A DNA stretch of 64,000 nucleotides from Siderastrea radians (taxonomy: Eukaryota; Cnidaria; Anthozoa; Scleractinia; Rhizangiidae), in the NCBI GenBank assembly GCA_964017195.1, contig OZ024890.1:70051376-70115375 (forward strand). The letters are read 5' to 3'. Of the stretch, positions 29,979 to 40,706 are shown in pieces (the stretch's first letter is position 1; every line of letters begins with the position of its first letter). Position numbers and translations under genes: made by a program. The notes under the pieces were generated by a model that was not told the DNA's origin, did no database searches, and saw nothing but the letters and a program-made list of their open reading frames with translations.

Positions 29979-31127
29979 TGCCACCCTGCGATCAGAGCCT
30001 TTCTTAAACTCCGCGAGAGAAAAGGAAAGACGGCAAGAACGTCATGCTAGCTCACATATAAGGCACTAATAACATTACAATCCTATATGAATATATACAC
30101 CAACTCATTAACGCACCTAACTCCACTAACACACACTTTCCTTCACTTGTACTCACTTTCCTTCATTTGTACTCACTTTCCTTCATTTGTACTCACTTCC
30201 CTTCACTTGTACTCGCTTACCTTCACATTAGTGCCTTATATGTGGGCTAGCATGACGTTCTTGCCCTATATGTGGGCTACCATGACGTTCTGGCCGGAAA
30301 GACTCTACAGAAATCGAGTCAAGTCGCTATTGAGCATGCGCTTGTTGTTGCTTGGACACAATTTGAACGAGTGCACGACATCATGCCTCGGGCACGTGGG
30401 AATTTGACAGGTTTCCGCAAACTGTATTCCAACGGGCATCTGATTTTAAAACTTTTCTCTTTTTTTCTCTCTACCACCAGCTGTTCGAAACAAATCAGAA
30501 CACGAACCCAACTTTGAGCATTTTGATGGAACTGAAAGGAAGTGATTGCATTAGGAAAGCAGAACTAAAAACTAAAATTGTGAGAATCCGTTGGGAGTGG
30601 TTTATGCAAATCGGGAAACCTGTCCTGAATTCCAACGTGCCTATCGCATGAATTAATCGAATCAAAAAAAATTGAGTATGGGATCCAGTTTCAGTTTGAA
30701 TGTTTCATTTTTCATGTGAAAAGCGGGTTCTCGAAACAAATAATGAAATCAATATTGCAATAATCAACTTCAAATTTTTATTCTATGAGGGTGTGCATGA
30801 CCTGGCTCGACTGTAATTGTTCTATTCTATCAAACTTACTCTCGAAAAAGATTTTCGTCAAACACAGATTCGAACTCAGTACTCAATCTCGCACAGGAGA
30901 CTCGCACACTTGAACGTCACTTTGCTTTGTTACAGTGGGCTCAGTTTTAACCTACAGTTTATCAACAAATGTAATGCGGGCAGCGAAAAAACCGGTTTGA
31001 CGATGAAAAATCGGACTGACTAGCCCATAAGTTGGGGCTACGGCGACTTAAAAGACTTGACTCGATTTCTGCAGAGTCTTTCTTTTCTCTCGCGGAGTTT
31101 AAGAAAGGCTCTGCTAGCGGGGTGGCA
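29979..31127. mobile_element. 1.15-kb inverted-repeat element with nested tandem and inverted repeats
   Basis: The left end (TGCCACCCTGCGATCAGAGC, continuing CTTTCTTAAACTCCGCGAGA) is mirrored at the right end, which finishes GGGGTGGCA at 31127. The match runs for about 50 bp. A second inverted pair (GGCAAGAACGTCATGCTAGC near 30033 and its complement near 30247) encloses short tandem repeats of CACTTTCCTTCATTTGTACT type at 30130-30230. No transposase frame is visible, so it is non-autonomous. It begins about 120 bp after the stop of the GH116 fusion gene and may lie in its 3' UTR. Confidence 0.7.
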
Positions 31128-32340
31128 TCAAACGTGTCATATGTTAGGAATCAAAGCTTTGACACGTCTTTGTAACAGTTTTGCTTTAGCTTTTTAATCC
31201 AGAAAAACTTAAGGTCGCCAAAAGAGGAAACAAATCTCAAACACTTAAATTTTGATAGTTTGTTTTTGTTAATGTTGATGTTTCACTTGCATCTTTAATG
31301 GGTGTGGTGGGGGAGCAGCTTATTTTACAAGGAGACAGCTGGAAAGAGATCGCTCAAGTGTTTTAATGCGTCAATAACAGGCCAATATAAATAACAATTT
31401 TATTCTAATTCATGTAAAATAAAGAAATCTAAACAGAAATTTATTACCTGCAGGAATTACATGTTTAACAAAACCAGGTAAAGACGGCCTATGTTAATAA
31501 CAATTTTATTTTAATTTACTGTAAAATAAAGAAAGCTAAACAGAAATTGATTAACTGACGGAGTTAAGTGTTAGCCAAAACCAGACAAAAAGTTAACTAC
31601 AGCCATTACCCTAATATCTTAAATTTTCGCAAGGTTTAGAGTTCAAGAAACTACAACCTTACAGCAGAACCTTAACACCATCTCTGAAAATTGCTTGTGT
31701 GGATTCATATTTGTAGGTTTGACTTTCATGATGCCGACGAAATTTAAATTCACACGCAAGATAAAAGGTACTAGGGTATCTGGCTTCGGTGTTTTGTTTC
31801 AGCAGAACACTTTCAATTCCGCCTAGAACAGACGCTATTTTGTTTTATTCTTAAACGATTTCATGCAGACATCACAGCAAACTAGACAGAAGCCTAGTCT
31901 TTCAGAGTAGACTTGAAATAGCTGCATGAAAACAAGGAAATTTATATAAAAAAGAAAAATGCAGATATTTAAACCGCTATTTCATTACCTTATGGTCCAG
32001 ATTTTTATGGGTATTTTCATTCAAAATATTCTCAGTTTCCATACCGACCGTCACATACATGAAGGACCCACCGATTAAGTTCAATCAGAATACAAGGAAA
32101 AAGATTCATACACGCACATCATACTGAACCGAACATTCAATCATTATTTTACTCAAAGAGTCAAACCGTGGAAGAAGTCCGCTGGAGTGTGAACGTCCAA
32201 ATGAAGCTATGGAGCAACACTCCAGTGATGTTGTTTTAGTTTGCAGATGACATCCCAAAGTGTCGACAAAGTGTGACTATTCAAGTGAAAGCCACTGAGC
32301 AGTATTCTCCTGTGCTACTGTTTATATCTGCTGTATTTAT
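31128..32340. other. Repeat-bearing intergenic stretch
   Basis: No gene seen. A roughly 106-bp segment is tandemly duplicated at 31381-31590 (both copies share AACAATTTTATT and TAAAATAAAGAAA). A divergent pair of the 105-bp satellite-like repeat lies at 32168-32327. Confidence 0.6.
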
Positions 32341-32585
32341 TATATATATAGCGAGAATTTTATACCGTAAACGTCGGAAATAGAATTCTATATTTGCTAT
32401 ATTTCACAAGTGAAGAAAGCGATACGTCCAATCAGCTTCCCGTACAGCTTTCTTCACATGTGAAAAATATAACCAATCAGCATCTAGAGTGGAATCACCT
32501 AGCCAATCAAAGCAAAGCACTCAAATGGCTTCCGAGCCGCGCGGTTTCAAAAACAGCGCCAGCTCGAAGTTTGTGTTTCGAAAAC

Positions 32586-33770
32586 ATGGCTTCGGCTTCA
32601 CGTTTTGTTCCTCTGGAATTGCCGTTAGATGAGTTTATTGAGGAGCAATCAAACAAAAATACGTTGAGTAAAACAGACAGGGACGTCTCCTTGCTCAAAG
32701 AATTTTTTTAAGAGCGAAAGAAGTCGATAAAGAGATTGAAAACTTGGAAGCGAAGGAGCTCGATGAAGTACTGTGTGCATTTATCGTGGAAGTTGAAAAA
32801 AAGGACGGAGGAGAATACGAGCCAACAACATTGAGGTCGTTCATTTTAAGCTTCGACCGCTATTTACGAAAGAAGGGCTTTCCCACAATCATAATAGGTG
32901 GACAGGAGTTCAGAAAAACCAGAGAAACACTAGTTGCAAAGCAGAAGGAATTGAAAAAGGCTGGCAAAGGAAACAAGTCAAAGCGGCCCGCGCTCTGACT
33001 GACGACGAGGTCGATATTCTTTACGGCAAAAACCTTTGGCTCTTTCGTCTCCGGAGTCCCTATTAAACACTTTATGCTTAAACAACGCCCAACACTTTGG
33101 CCTGAGAGGATGCCAAGAGCATAGAGATATGAAGTGGGGCAACATTCAACTAAAAACCAGTGCAGATGGAGTCGAATTTCTCGAATATACCGAGCGACAA
33201 ACAAAAACAAGAACCGGCGCCGAACCCAAAGATATTCGCGCAGTTAAACCAAAAATGTTTTCTGTCCCAGGCAGTGACGGAGATCCTGTACAAGCCTATC
33301 ACCTGTATGCTTCGAAAAGACCAGAGCAAATGAAGTCAGACGACAGCCCGTTTTACTTGGCCATAAACTACACCATAGTGGCCAATTCCTCAAACCCCTG
33401 GTTCAAGGCAGCGCCGATGGACTCCAACAAATTAAATTCACTCATGAAAACCATGGCTGAAAAAGCTGGTTTGAATGCAGAAAACCTGACCAACCACAGC
33501 GTCCGGAAGCGAATGATTCAGAAGCTGAACGACCACGAGGTACCTCCGACTCATATTATGCAAATCTCTGGGCATAAAAACGTTCAGAGCCTCAATAATT
33601 ACAGCTCACTTTCGGAAAAACAGCAGCGGGATATATCCAACATCATGAGTGCTAGCCGACTTCAGCTTCAGGATCGCTGGCCATTCAAGAAATCGAGGAA
33701 GTCAGTTTGTCGACGGGAAACCAGCAATCGCCTCAGGAAGCATTATCTTTTTTCCAAGGGGCCAACGTAA
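32586..33770 (+). pseudogene. Decayed Crypton-type tyrosine recombinase (DUF3504-like)
   Basis: Three frames together read as one recombinase. An N-terminal part starts MASASRFVPLELPLDEFIEE. A core-binding part has EVEKKDGGEYEPTTLRSF and RYLRKKGFPTIIIGG. A catalytic part runs from 33040. Catalytic signatures are visible: the first Arg in FGLRGCQEHRDMKW, HxxR in NHSVRKRM, the second His in QISGHKNVQS and the Tyr nucleophile in LNNYSS. Frame breaks fall near the T-run at 32704-32711, near 32985-32996 and near 33035-33045. This fold is shared by Crypton transposons and by the domesticated ZMYM2/QRICH1-type proteins. No introns are needed to explain the breaks, so decay is the simpler reading. 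Confidence 0.78.
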
Positions 33771-35507
33771 CATACAAGGAGGAACATTTAACATTTCGAT
33801 AAACAGTGTAAGTTAACAGAGTCCAAATTTATCTTTGCACAGCGCGAAGCGCCGCCATTACATGATTGAATCAGACAGTGATTGGGGACAAGCGAAAACT
33901 TAAAGATACTACTTTTTGTATTTGCGAATTCACACGTATTTTTTTTTGGTAAAAGGAGCTTAATATCTCAACTTTATTCCGGATTTAAAGCCGGTTTTTA
34001 TTACTCCCGGTCATTTAGATCAGTCTTGAACTGTTTGCGTATATAAGCCGTTATGGTGTAGAGAGAGAAAAATAAAACTGATTTGAAGGCTATGTTTAAT
34101 TCTTGTTATATATATAACAACTCGTTGCAAAACTTTGGAAAACTTACCCGTTCGCTGCGCTCACTCGTTCGTTTTCCAAAGTTTTGCAACTCGTGAATGA
34201 AAATCAGTACAAAGCACTTTCTATGAAGTAATCTATAAGACATTTCTGACCTTTTACCATTATTGAACACTAGTTACAGTTAATTCGTGTAGCACTGTCC
34301 GTTTAACAGTACTTTGCAACATTCGATTTTATTTTATTTTCTGATTAAACTTAAGTAACGTTGCCATTCTTAGTTTGATATCTAAAAAATAACTGTAATG
34401 ACTAGCGATTATTAAAATGTTTTTTTTATGTTGTAAAGTTTGGTATTTAACAGATATATTTATAGCCGCGCACGGGGCACTGAGAACGTATCCGAGACAA
34501 TTTTAGGTAAATTCTTTTAAAAAACTATAAAACAAATAGAAGTGCTCATGTGACAGAATTCCCGATGTGGAGTTAAGTTTCTTTACCAAAAAACAACATG
34601 ATATAACATGTATAATGCAGAGATCAAGCCTCCGTCACCAATATGGGTTAGTAGAATCGGCTATCGTTTGATAAATCGCACTCATGCGGCAACCTACCGA
34701 GCTTTATGGCTTTAACTTGCTGCAAAGTTGAATAAATCCATTTCTTGAACTCGATTTTTTATCAACAGTGCATCAGCTGCCTTTGGCGTTGCTTTTGGGG
34801 CGGGACTGTCGGAACTTTCGAAGCTACATTGGTGAAAACCTCCATTTGCCCTACATAGCTCACGCGGAAGCAGAATAAATAAAATTTTAAAAACCGTGTC
34901 ATTTCGTATCTTTAAAAGTTGCCTGCGTCAAGCTACTATTTCAGGCAAAATTTAGAACCGCAGTAATTTGTTTTCTCTTTGTGTGCTGTGCACGAAAAAA
35001 AAATTAAATATCACATCTAATTTTAAATACAGTCTCATAATTCTCCACCCTTGTGCGCTGCTGGTCTTTGCAGAAGCGGAAGTATTTTTCGATTTAACCC
35101 AATCTCTCACTCATAGCCCGCGTTTTCTTCCCTTCCGCGTTTCTGGGCGTCGGTAGTTGCTTTATTTGGTACTTTCCAAATAACAAGCAAACTGTGAAAT
35201 TACCTTGCTTACCAGAATTGCATCCTTTCGACTCCGCCATCTTCAGGAAAGGAAAAGATGGAAAAGACGTGCACACATTGCCTGCGGCCAAAATGAGCCA
35301 CCTGAAGAAAGTTTGTCACATGTGCAGTTCTATTGGTTTAATTTATAATTTCATAATTTCTTAAAACCGATAAATACTTTCTCTACCAAAAGAAATCTTT
35401 TTCCAAAAAATCGTTGAAAAAAAAATAAAAAGGAAAAAAAAAGATACCCCGACCCTTACCCCGGCCCAAACCACGAGTCGGCGTTTTATTGACACCCGTT
35501 AAACTCA
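33771..35507. other. Intergenic, one hairpin, otherwise nothing recognised
   Basis: A near-perfect inverted repeat lies at 34121-34193 (CTCGTTGCAAAACTTTGGAA and its complement around a 27-bp centre). An A-rich tract lies at 35397-35450. No gene was seen. Confidence 0.55.
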
Positions 35508-36193
35508 ATGGGTTGTGCGTGACCACTCAAATGAAAACCTCCTTCCCGAGCAGCAGTCTCCTGTGGTGCTTTTTATCGTGCTGTGCAAGGTGGTTTACTT
35601 TTATTAAGAGCCAGTCTCCCTTAGATCCTCATATCCATTTTTGTTCGAGAAATAGAATTCACTCATAATTATTCCTTTAACTTCCCTTGGCAAGTAAGTA
35701 ACAAATATGGAATTAGATGGAAGAAATTATTCTTCTTAAAAAAATTCTGGCACAATCTTCTAAAGACCCTCGCTGGCCTCGAAACTCAGCGGCCAGATGA
35801 TGAATTTTGGCAAACTTGCAGCTTTTCGTTCTGGACAAAACAGCTCGTTCGAAACATTCAAATTCGCTAGTTATAAACAATGACCCTTTACCTTAATAAC
35901 AACGTAGATTGTATTCATAATCTTTCATTAGTATAAGAAAACTAAGGATACAAAGTTTATCTACTTTGGACACCTATCGCAACATGCGATTTTACCCAAG
36001 TTCAGGCGAATAAATCACAAAAGTGGTTCGTACTCACAGGATTACCTGCATATCAGTGGAAAGTTCTATCTGCCAGCTACTTAATTCTGTTAAAAGATTT
36101 GGCTGTCATCCAGTTTTCGTCCGCACGAGACAGCTGAAAGTTGTGTAACTCAGCTTAAGCCGCCAGTATTTCCATCGTAAACGCTACGATCTA

Positions 36194-36906
36194 ATGTCGG
36201 TAACAAAGCAATGGTATCGTCTCTTGTACGACCTAGAAATGCCATTAGTTGGTCAAGAAACAACCAATAAAACTAGATTTTGCGTAATTGTCGGTAAAGC
36301 GGGGCAATTTGTATCGAATTTTGATGGAAAACGAGCAAGTTGTCATCCGTTGAAAATCGCAAGATGTTCCTTTGACGCCGTTGACCAAGTGCATCGCAGC
36401 ACAGCATACTGTCAATGTAAATATTGTCTCAAGCAATAGCCATAGCGAGAGCAGTGACAAGACCGACCACATGTTCGTTCATTGGAAAAGGAAACATAAT
36501 TTGTTTAGAATCACGCGGAAAAGAAGACGTGATACACCTTGCCGAGTGCGTTGCTGAAGTTAGGAATCATTTAAAAAGTTGTCACCTGTCACGCACAAAA
36601 GTAACAGAGCATGAATTAATATTGGCCAGGGTGGGGAAGTTTAATCTTCCATTGGACGAAATAAAAAAGTTAACAATTTGCCCGAAACACCGTCATGATC
36701 TAGCGCAATACTGGAGACCACTAAAGACGTGTCAATATCCTAATCACGAAGGACGGAAATTTGCCCTGCGCTGTAAGAATCCTGTGAGCTGGGAGATGGC
36801 GCAAGAGATACAGACGATGTTTGTTACACTTGTGCAAGTGGGGTCGCGTGAGAATTTTTTCTTTTTGTCACCCGATCATCAAAGCAGCTTTTACAACGAA
36901 AAGTGA
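36194..36906 (+). pseudogene. Zinc-finger-like N-terminal relic of the TTAA transposon protein
   Basis: Two overlapping frames, with a break near 36424-36440, give a protein of more than 200 residues. The C-terminal part includes the Cys/His-rich segment TICPKHRHDLAQYWRP and then TCQYPNHEGRKF, a possible zinc-binding C-H-C-H module. SRGKEDVIHLAECV precedes it. This is likely the DNA-binding half of the element's protein. The family is familiar from coral genomes but has no name I can give. Confidence 0.5.
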
Positions 36907-37129
36907 AAATGAAAAAAGGAAAATCCATAAAAAAATAAGAGCTGGACGAAATATTTTGTCATGTTAACCAATTTTTTTTCAGCAATATTCAAGAATGTCA
37001 CGACACGAAATGGGCTCCCAATACACCTGTTGCAACGGCTCTGATTGTTTTTTTTTTTAACTGAAGTTTTTCGAGAAGAATAAGATTAAGAAAATAAAGG
37101 GAAGTTCTTTAGAAGGAACACAAGGGAAA

Positions 37130-37245
37130 AGATAGCCTGTGAGTTGCATTACTTAGTTATGTGTCCCCAAATTAGTATGGGATTTTCCCAGGCTATGTGG
37201 CCTTGACACGTTAATAAAGTTTATCATCATCATCATTATAGTGAG
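37130..37245 (+). repeat. LINE-like 3' tail with ATC microsatellite
   Basis: A short stretch ends in AATAAAGTTTATCATCATCA, the kind of 3' terminus seen in CR1/L2-type LINEs. It lies inside the TTAA transposon, so it is a later insertion or part of that element. Confidence 0.4.
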
Positions 37246-38049
37246 TTAATTTAATTTACAGTGTTTTAACTGAATTAAGGGTATGGAAATTATGACACGG
37301 AATCCCAAGGAAATATTTTTCGTGTTTCTTAAAGGATATTTGTTGACAGTTTTACTCTTAGATTCCATTTGCAGCATTTTTATTGGAACAGCGGATTGAG
37401 TTTACATTTTTCATTGCGAGACTATCGTACCTACCGCCCTTGTCTTTGTATATGAGATGTAAGTACTTTTGTTAGTGCTTATCGTGTTTTTGTCCTTCAA
37501 CTACACATTCAACTGTGAATTCAGGCTACCTTAATCAATACGAAAACGGAGGAAAGGTCATTTTCCGGTGCCTATTACCATGAGAACAGTTTTCCTGATG
37601 GAGAGAAGAAGGATGGGGGGAGGTGTGGATGGTAGGGGAAATAGCCACCTTCCCAGTTCGGCGCATTCCCACTGTCACCAGTTCTCGGGCTATGAATCCT
37701 AATAATAATATATTTTATAAATACTTATAAAGACGTATACATATTTTTCTAACAAGAGGAAATATCCATTATCTTCGCCAACAGCAATTTGCTCTAACTG
37801 TTGGAAAAGACATGCACAACTTGTACAAAGCAAGGCACGTTTGGACGTCGTTTCATTAGAATGTGAAAAAGAACCCATCTCAAGATAATATATTTTGCAA
37901 GCCTTGGTTTTATGATGTCATGGGAGGCTGTTTGTGAATGTGGGTTTCGAAATGGGTCTTTTACGTTGTATGGAAAATCTATTTAAGCCTAAGTCTTCCA
38001 TCTTACATATCTAGATAATACATCTTATCATGGACTAAAAAGCACAGAA

Positions 38050-39899
38050 AGCACAGGTCAGGCTTGATACAGTCGAAGTCAACAATTTTTTGCAATTCAT
38101 AAACAGACCATATTTCTATCAAGTGGTTTCTTATGCAACTCGCTCACTTACGCTTGATAGCGGAGAAAAGCTTGTAATGCGCAACGCCATTCGAACTGTT
38201 GCCAGGTCCACAATGATTGCTCAATGCCTGTAAGTGTTTGCCAAGAAGAGGACTTTGATCCTTTGAGTCGTGTAACGCTCTAACGCATCACTGAAGTGCG
38301 CGAAGCATCTCAAAGAAAAGCTCTCAAAGGTCTTGATAACGTAGCTGCAGATGGAATGGCAGCTTTTGAAACTCTTGAAAGACTGAGTGATTGAGGAGCC
38401 CGGGAAGGGGTGACTCCCATATGAAACTGACGGGGATGCTCGTAGGAAAATTAGAATTAAACCACTAAAGGAGACCAATCTGGGCGTGGCTCACGCGTTA
38501 TTTGAACCCTAAAGGAGACCACGCCAAAACAGACGACCAAATAAAAGTTACAGTGATTTTTACTTGCGCTTAAGATTGACGCTAAGGATTGACGGCGTTT
38601 GGTTTTTTCGTATAGATATTTCTTTAAGCACAACCCTAAGCGATACCTGTACAGGTAAAAATATTGGCTTTCCGTCCTGAGAACACTAAGCGAGACCAAA
38701 ATCTGCAATTTACACTCCTAAGCGAGACGACGAGCATCCCCGCATCCCCGTCACTTTCATATGGGAGTCCCCCCCCCCTCCAGGGTTGAGGAGTTCCAAA
38801 AGGCCCAAGCAAGTCCAGAATGGGGTGTAAATACCAAGGAGAAGCTTGACCAAGCCAAGAGGTGTCTTAAAACAGATTACAAAGTTTACTGCAAAGCGGA
38901 ATCTAGTCCATGCGCAGATCACTGTAGAGTGTTTGCTCTCAGCGATGCGAATGACGAGGCATTCAAACAGGATTGTGAGCATTGGCACAATCTACAGTGT
39001 GATATGTGCTAGAACCTGAAATCAGCTGTGCACGAAATTGAAGTTTCGGCCGTAAAGAATGAAAACCAAACTATATCCTTTTACAGCCAGGAACAACAAG
39101 AAGACATTATTATGACTTTTTCCAAGCAAAGAATCATATATTTGACTGGAAAGCACATATTTGGCGATCGGAAAACCAAGATTTAGCCAAACAAGATGTT
39201 TTGAGTCACTCGATGAAACATCAGCACTGATAACAATGGACTGGGCCATGAAGTTTCAGTGTCAAAAGTATAGAGAGAAACAATCAGAATGGTTTGGTAA
39301 GAGGGGTTTGAGCTGGCATGTCAGCAGTGTTGTTGTCAAAACAGGGCAAGCAGAAGAACTGCTATTGCTTCTATCCTAGAAAATCTCCTATTCACGCTCA
39401 AGACAAGAGACCCCTCCTCAGTAAAGCTTACATACGATCTGTCGAGGCCGGGTGTTACCATATCAACTTGCTGATGGCTAGCATTAACGATATTAACCAA
39501 AGAACTGGAGTTATTGTAGAAAGGTACGACTTTTCAGAGCCACAGCATGGAAAGGACCTTTGTGACCGTATCATCTGTCCCATGAAACAAGCAGTGCGAC
39601 GATATTGTGACGAAGGAAATGACATTCAGTCAGCGCGGGAGGACGTTGTACAAGAAGAAGAGTGGTTATAACAAGTGGATGAAGTTTACCAAAACCTATC
39701 AGTCCAGCATCCAATTCACTACGATGCTTATAATCTCTGCGATTTGTACCAGAAAGAAAAGCTCAGTTCTTTTAATGTTGAAATGCTCAAATCAGTTTGC
39801 AAACATTTCGAAATTTCTTTTCAGTCGAAAGATAGAAAACATGTACTTGTAGAAAAACTGGCGTCAATGATCGCTGAGTGTTCTTGCGGCAGACGTTAG
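38050..39899 (+). pseudogene. Catalytic-half relic of the TTAA transposon protein, interrupted by a MITE
   Basis: Forward segments belong together: VNNFLQFINRPYFYQVVSYA (near 38080), a region up to the MITE at 38399, then VEEFQKAQASPEWGVNTKEK and CADHCRVFALSDANDEAF after it. Near 39420-39640 follow SKAYIRSVEAGCYHINLLMA and RYDFSEPQHGKDLCDRIICP with MKQAVRRYCDEGNDIQSA. The last block, with D...GKDxCDR, resembles the second catalytic part of RNase H-fold (DDE-type) transposases; this is my inference. Many stops and frame breaks occur, so the copy is inactive. A Cys/His cluster (CEHWHNLQCDMC) lies near 38975-39010. Confidence 0.6.
38399..38785. mobile_element. MITE nested in the TTAA transposon, 8-bp target duplication
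   Basis: TTGAGGAG stands at 38391-38398 and again at 38786-38793. The ends share GACTCCCATATGAAA in inverted orientation, preceded by C/G-rich termini, and GGGGATGCTCGT is mirrored further in. An 8-bp duplication fits hAT-type transposition. It splits the coding relic of the host transposon. Confidence 0.8.
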
Positions 39900-40706
39900 A
39901 CTATTTGTGAGCCGATAAACAGTCCGGTCAGCGGTTTGGAAAAACATGGCGGACAGCGAACTCCCTTCACTGATATATCCTGATCTTGCTTCATGACTGC
40001 TCTAATCAAACTCTTCCATGCATTCCATTCAGTTGACATTGGTTGGGAACTTTGAGATTCGTTGCTGCAACAATTATGCAGTGATGCGTCATTTATTTTG
40101 TGTTTTGTTAGCGACATTAGATCGCAGCATTTACAATGAAAATATGGCGATGTTAGCTGAGCAGCACAACTTTCAGCTGTCTCGTGCGGACGAAAACTGG
40201 ATGACGGCCAAATCTTTTAACAGAATTAAGTAGCTGGCAGATAGGACTTTCCACTGATTTGCAGGAAATCCTGTGAGTACGAACCACTTTTGTGATTTAT
40301 TCGCCTGAATTTGGGTAAAATCGCATGTTGCGATAGGTGTCAAAAGTGGATAAACTTTGTATCCTTAGTTTTCTTACGCTAATGAGAGATTATGAATATA
40401 ATCTACGTTGTTATAAAGGTAAAGGGTCATAGTCTATAACTAGCGAATTTGAATGTTTCGAACGAGCTGTTTTGTCCAGAACAAATAGCTGCAACTTTGT
40501 CAAAATTCACTATCTGGCTGCTGATTATCGAGGCCATTAAGGGGTTCTAAAAGGTTGTGCCATAATTTTATTAAGAAGAAGAATTTCATCGATCTAATTC
40601 CATATTTGTATCTTACTTGCCAAGGGAAGGTGAGGGAGGAATTACGAGCGAAATCTATTTCTCCAACAAAAATGGATATGAGGATCTAAGGTAGACTGGC
40701 TCTTAA

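Larger units (their letters stand above)
35604..40706 (+). mobile_element. 5.1-kb DNA transposon with long TIRs and TTAA target duplications
   Basis: TTAA at 35604-35607 and 40703-40706 bounds the element. The ends read GAGCCAGTCTCCCTTAGATCC at the left and its near-exact complement at the right (20-base core compared). Inverted similarity continues inward for about 550 bp, to about 36160 on the left and from about 40150 on the right. The flanks join to rebuild one copy of the 105-bp satellite-like repeat, so the empty site is visible. Inside are two forward coding relics (36194-36906 and 38050-39899) and a nested MITE. I do not recognise the superfamily. TTAA preference is shared by piggyBac and Kolobok; the coding relics do not look like piggyBac. 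Confidence 0.85.

Noticed and set aside
32586..33770. A functional three-exon recombinase gene with tiny introns
   Set aside because: The breaks lie in homopolymers or small shifts without GT-AG borders of workable size.
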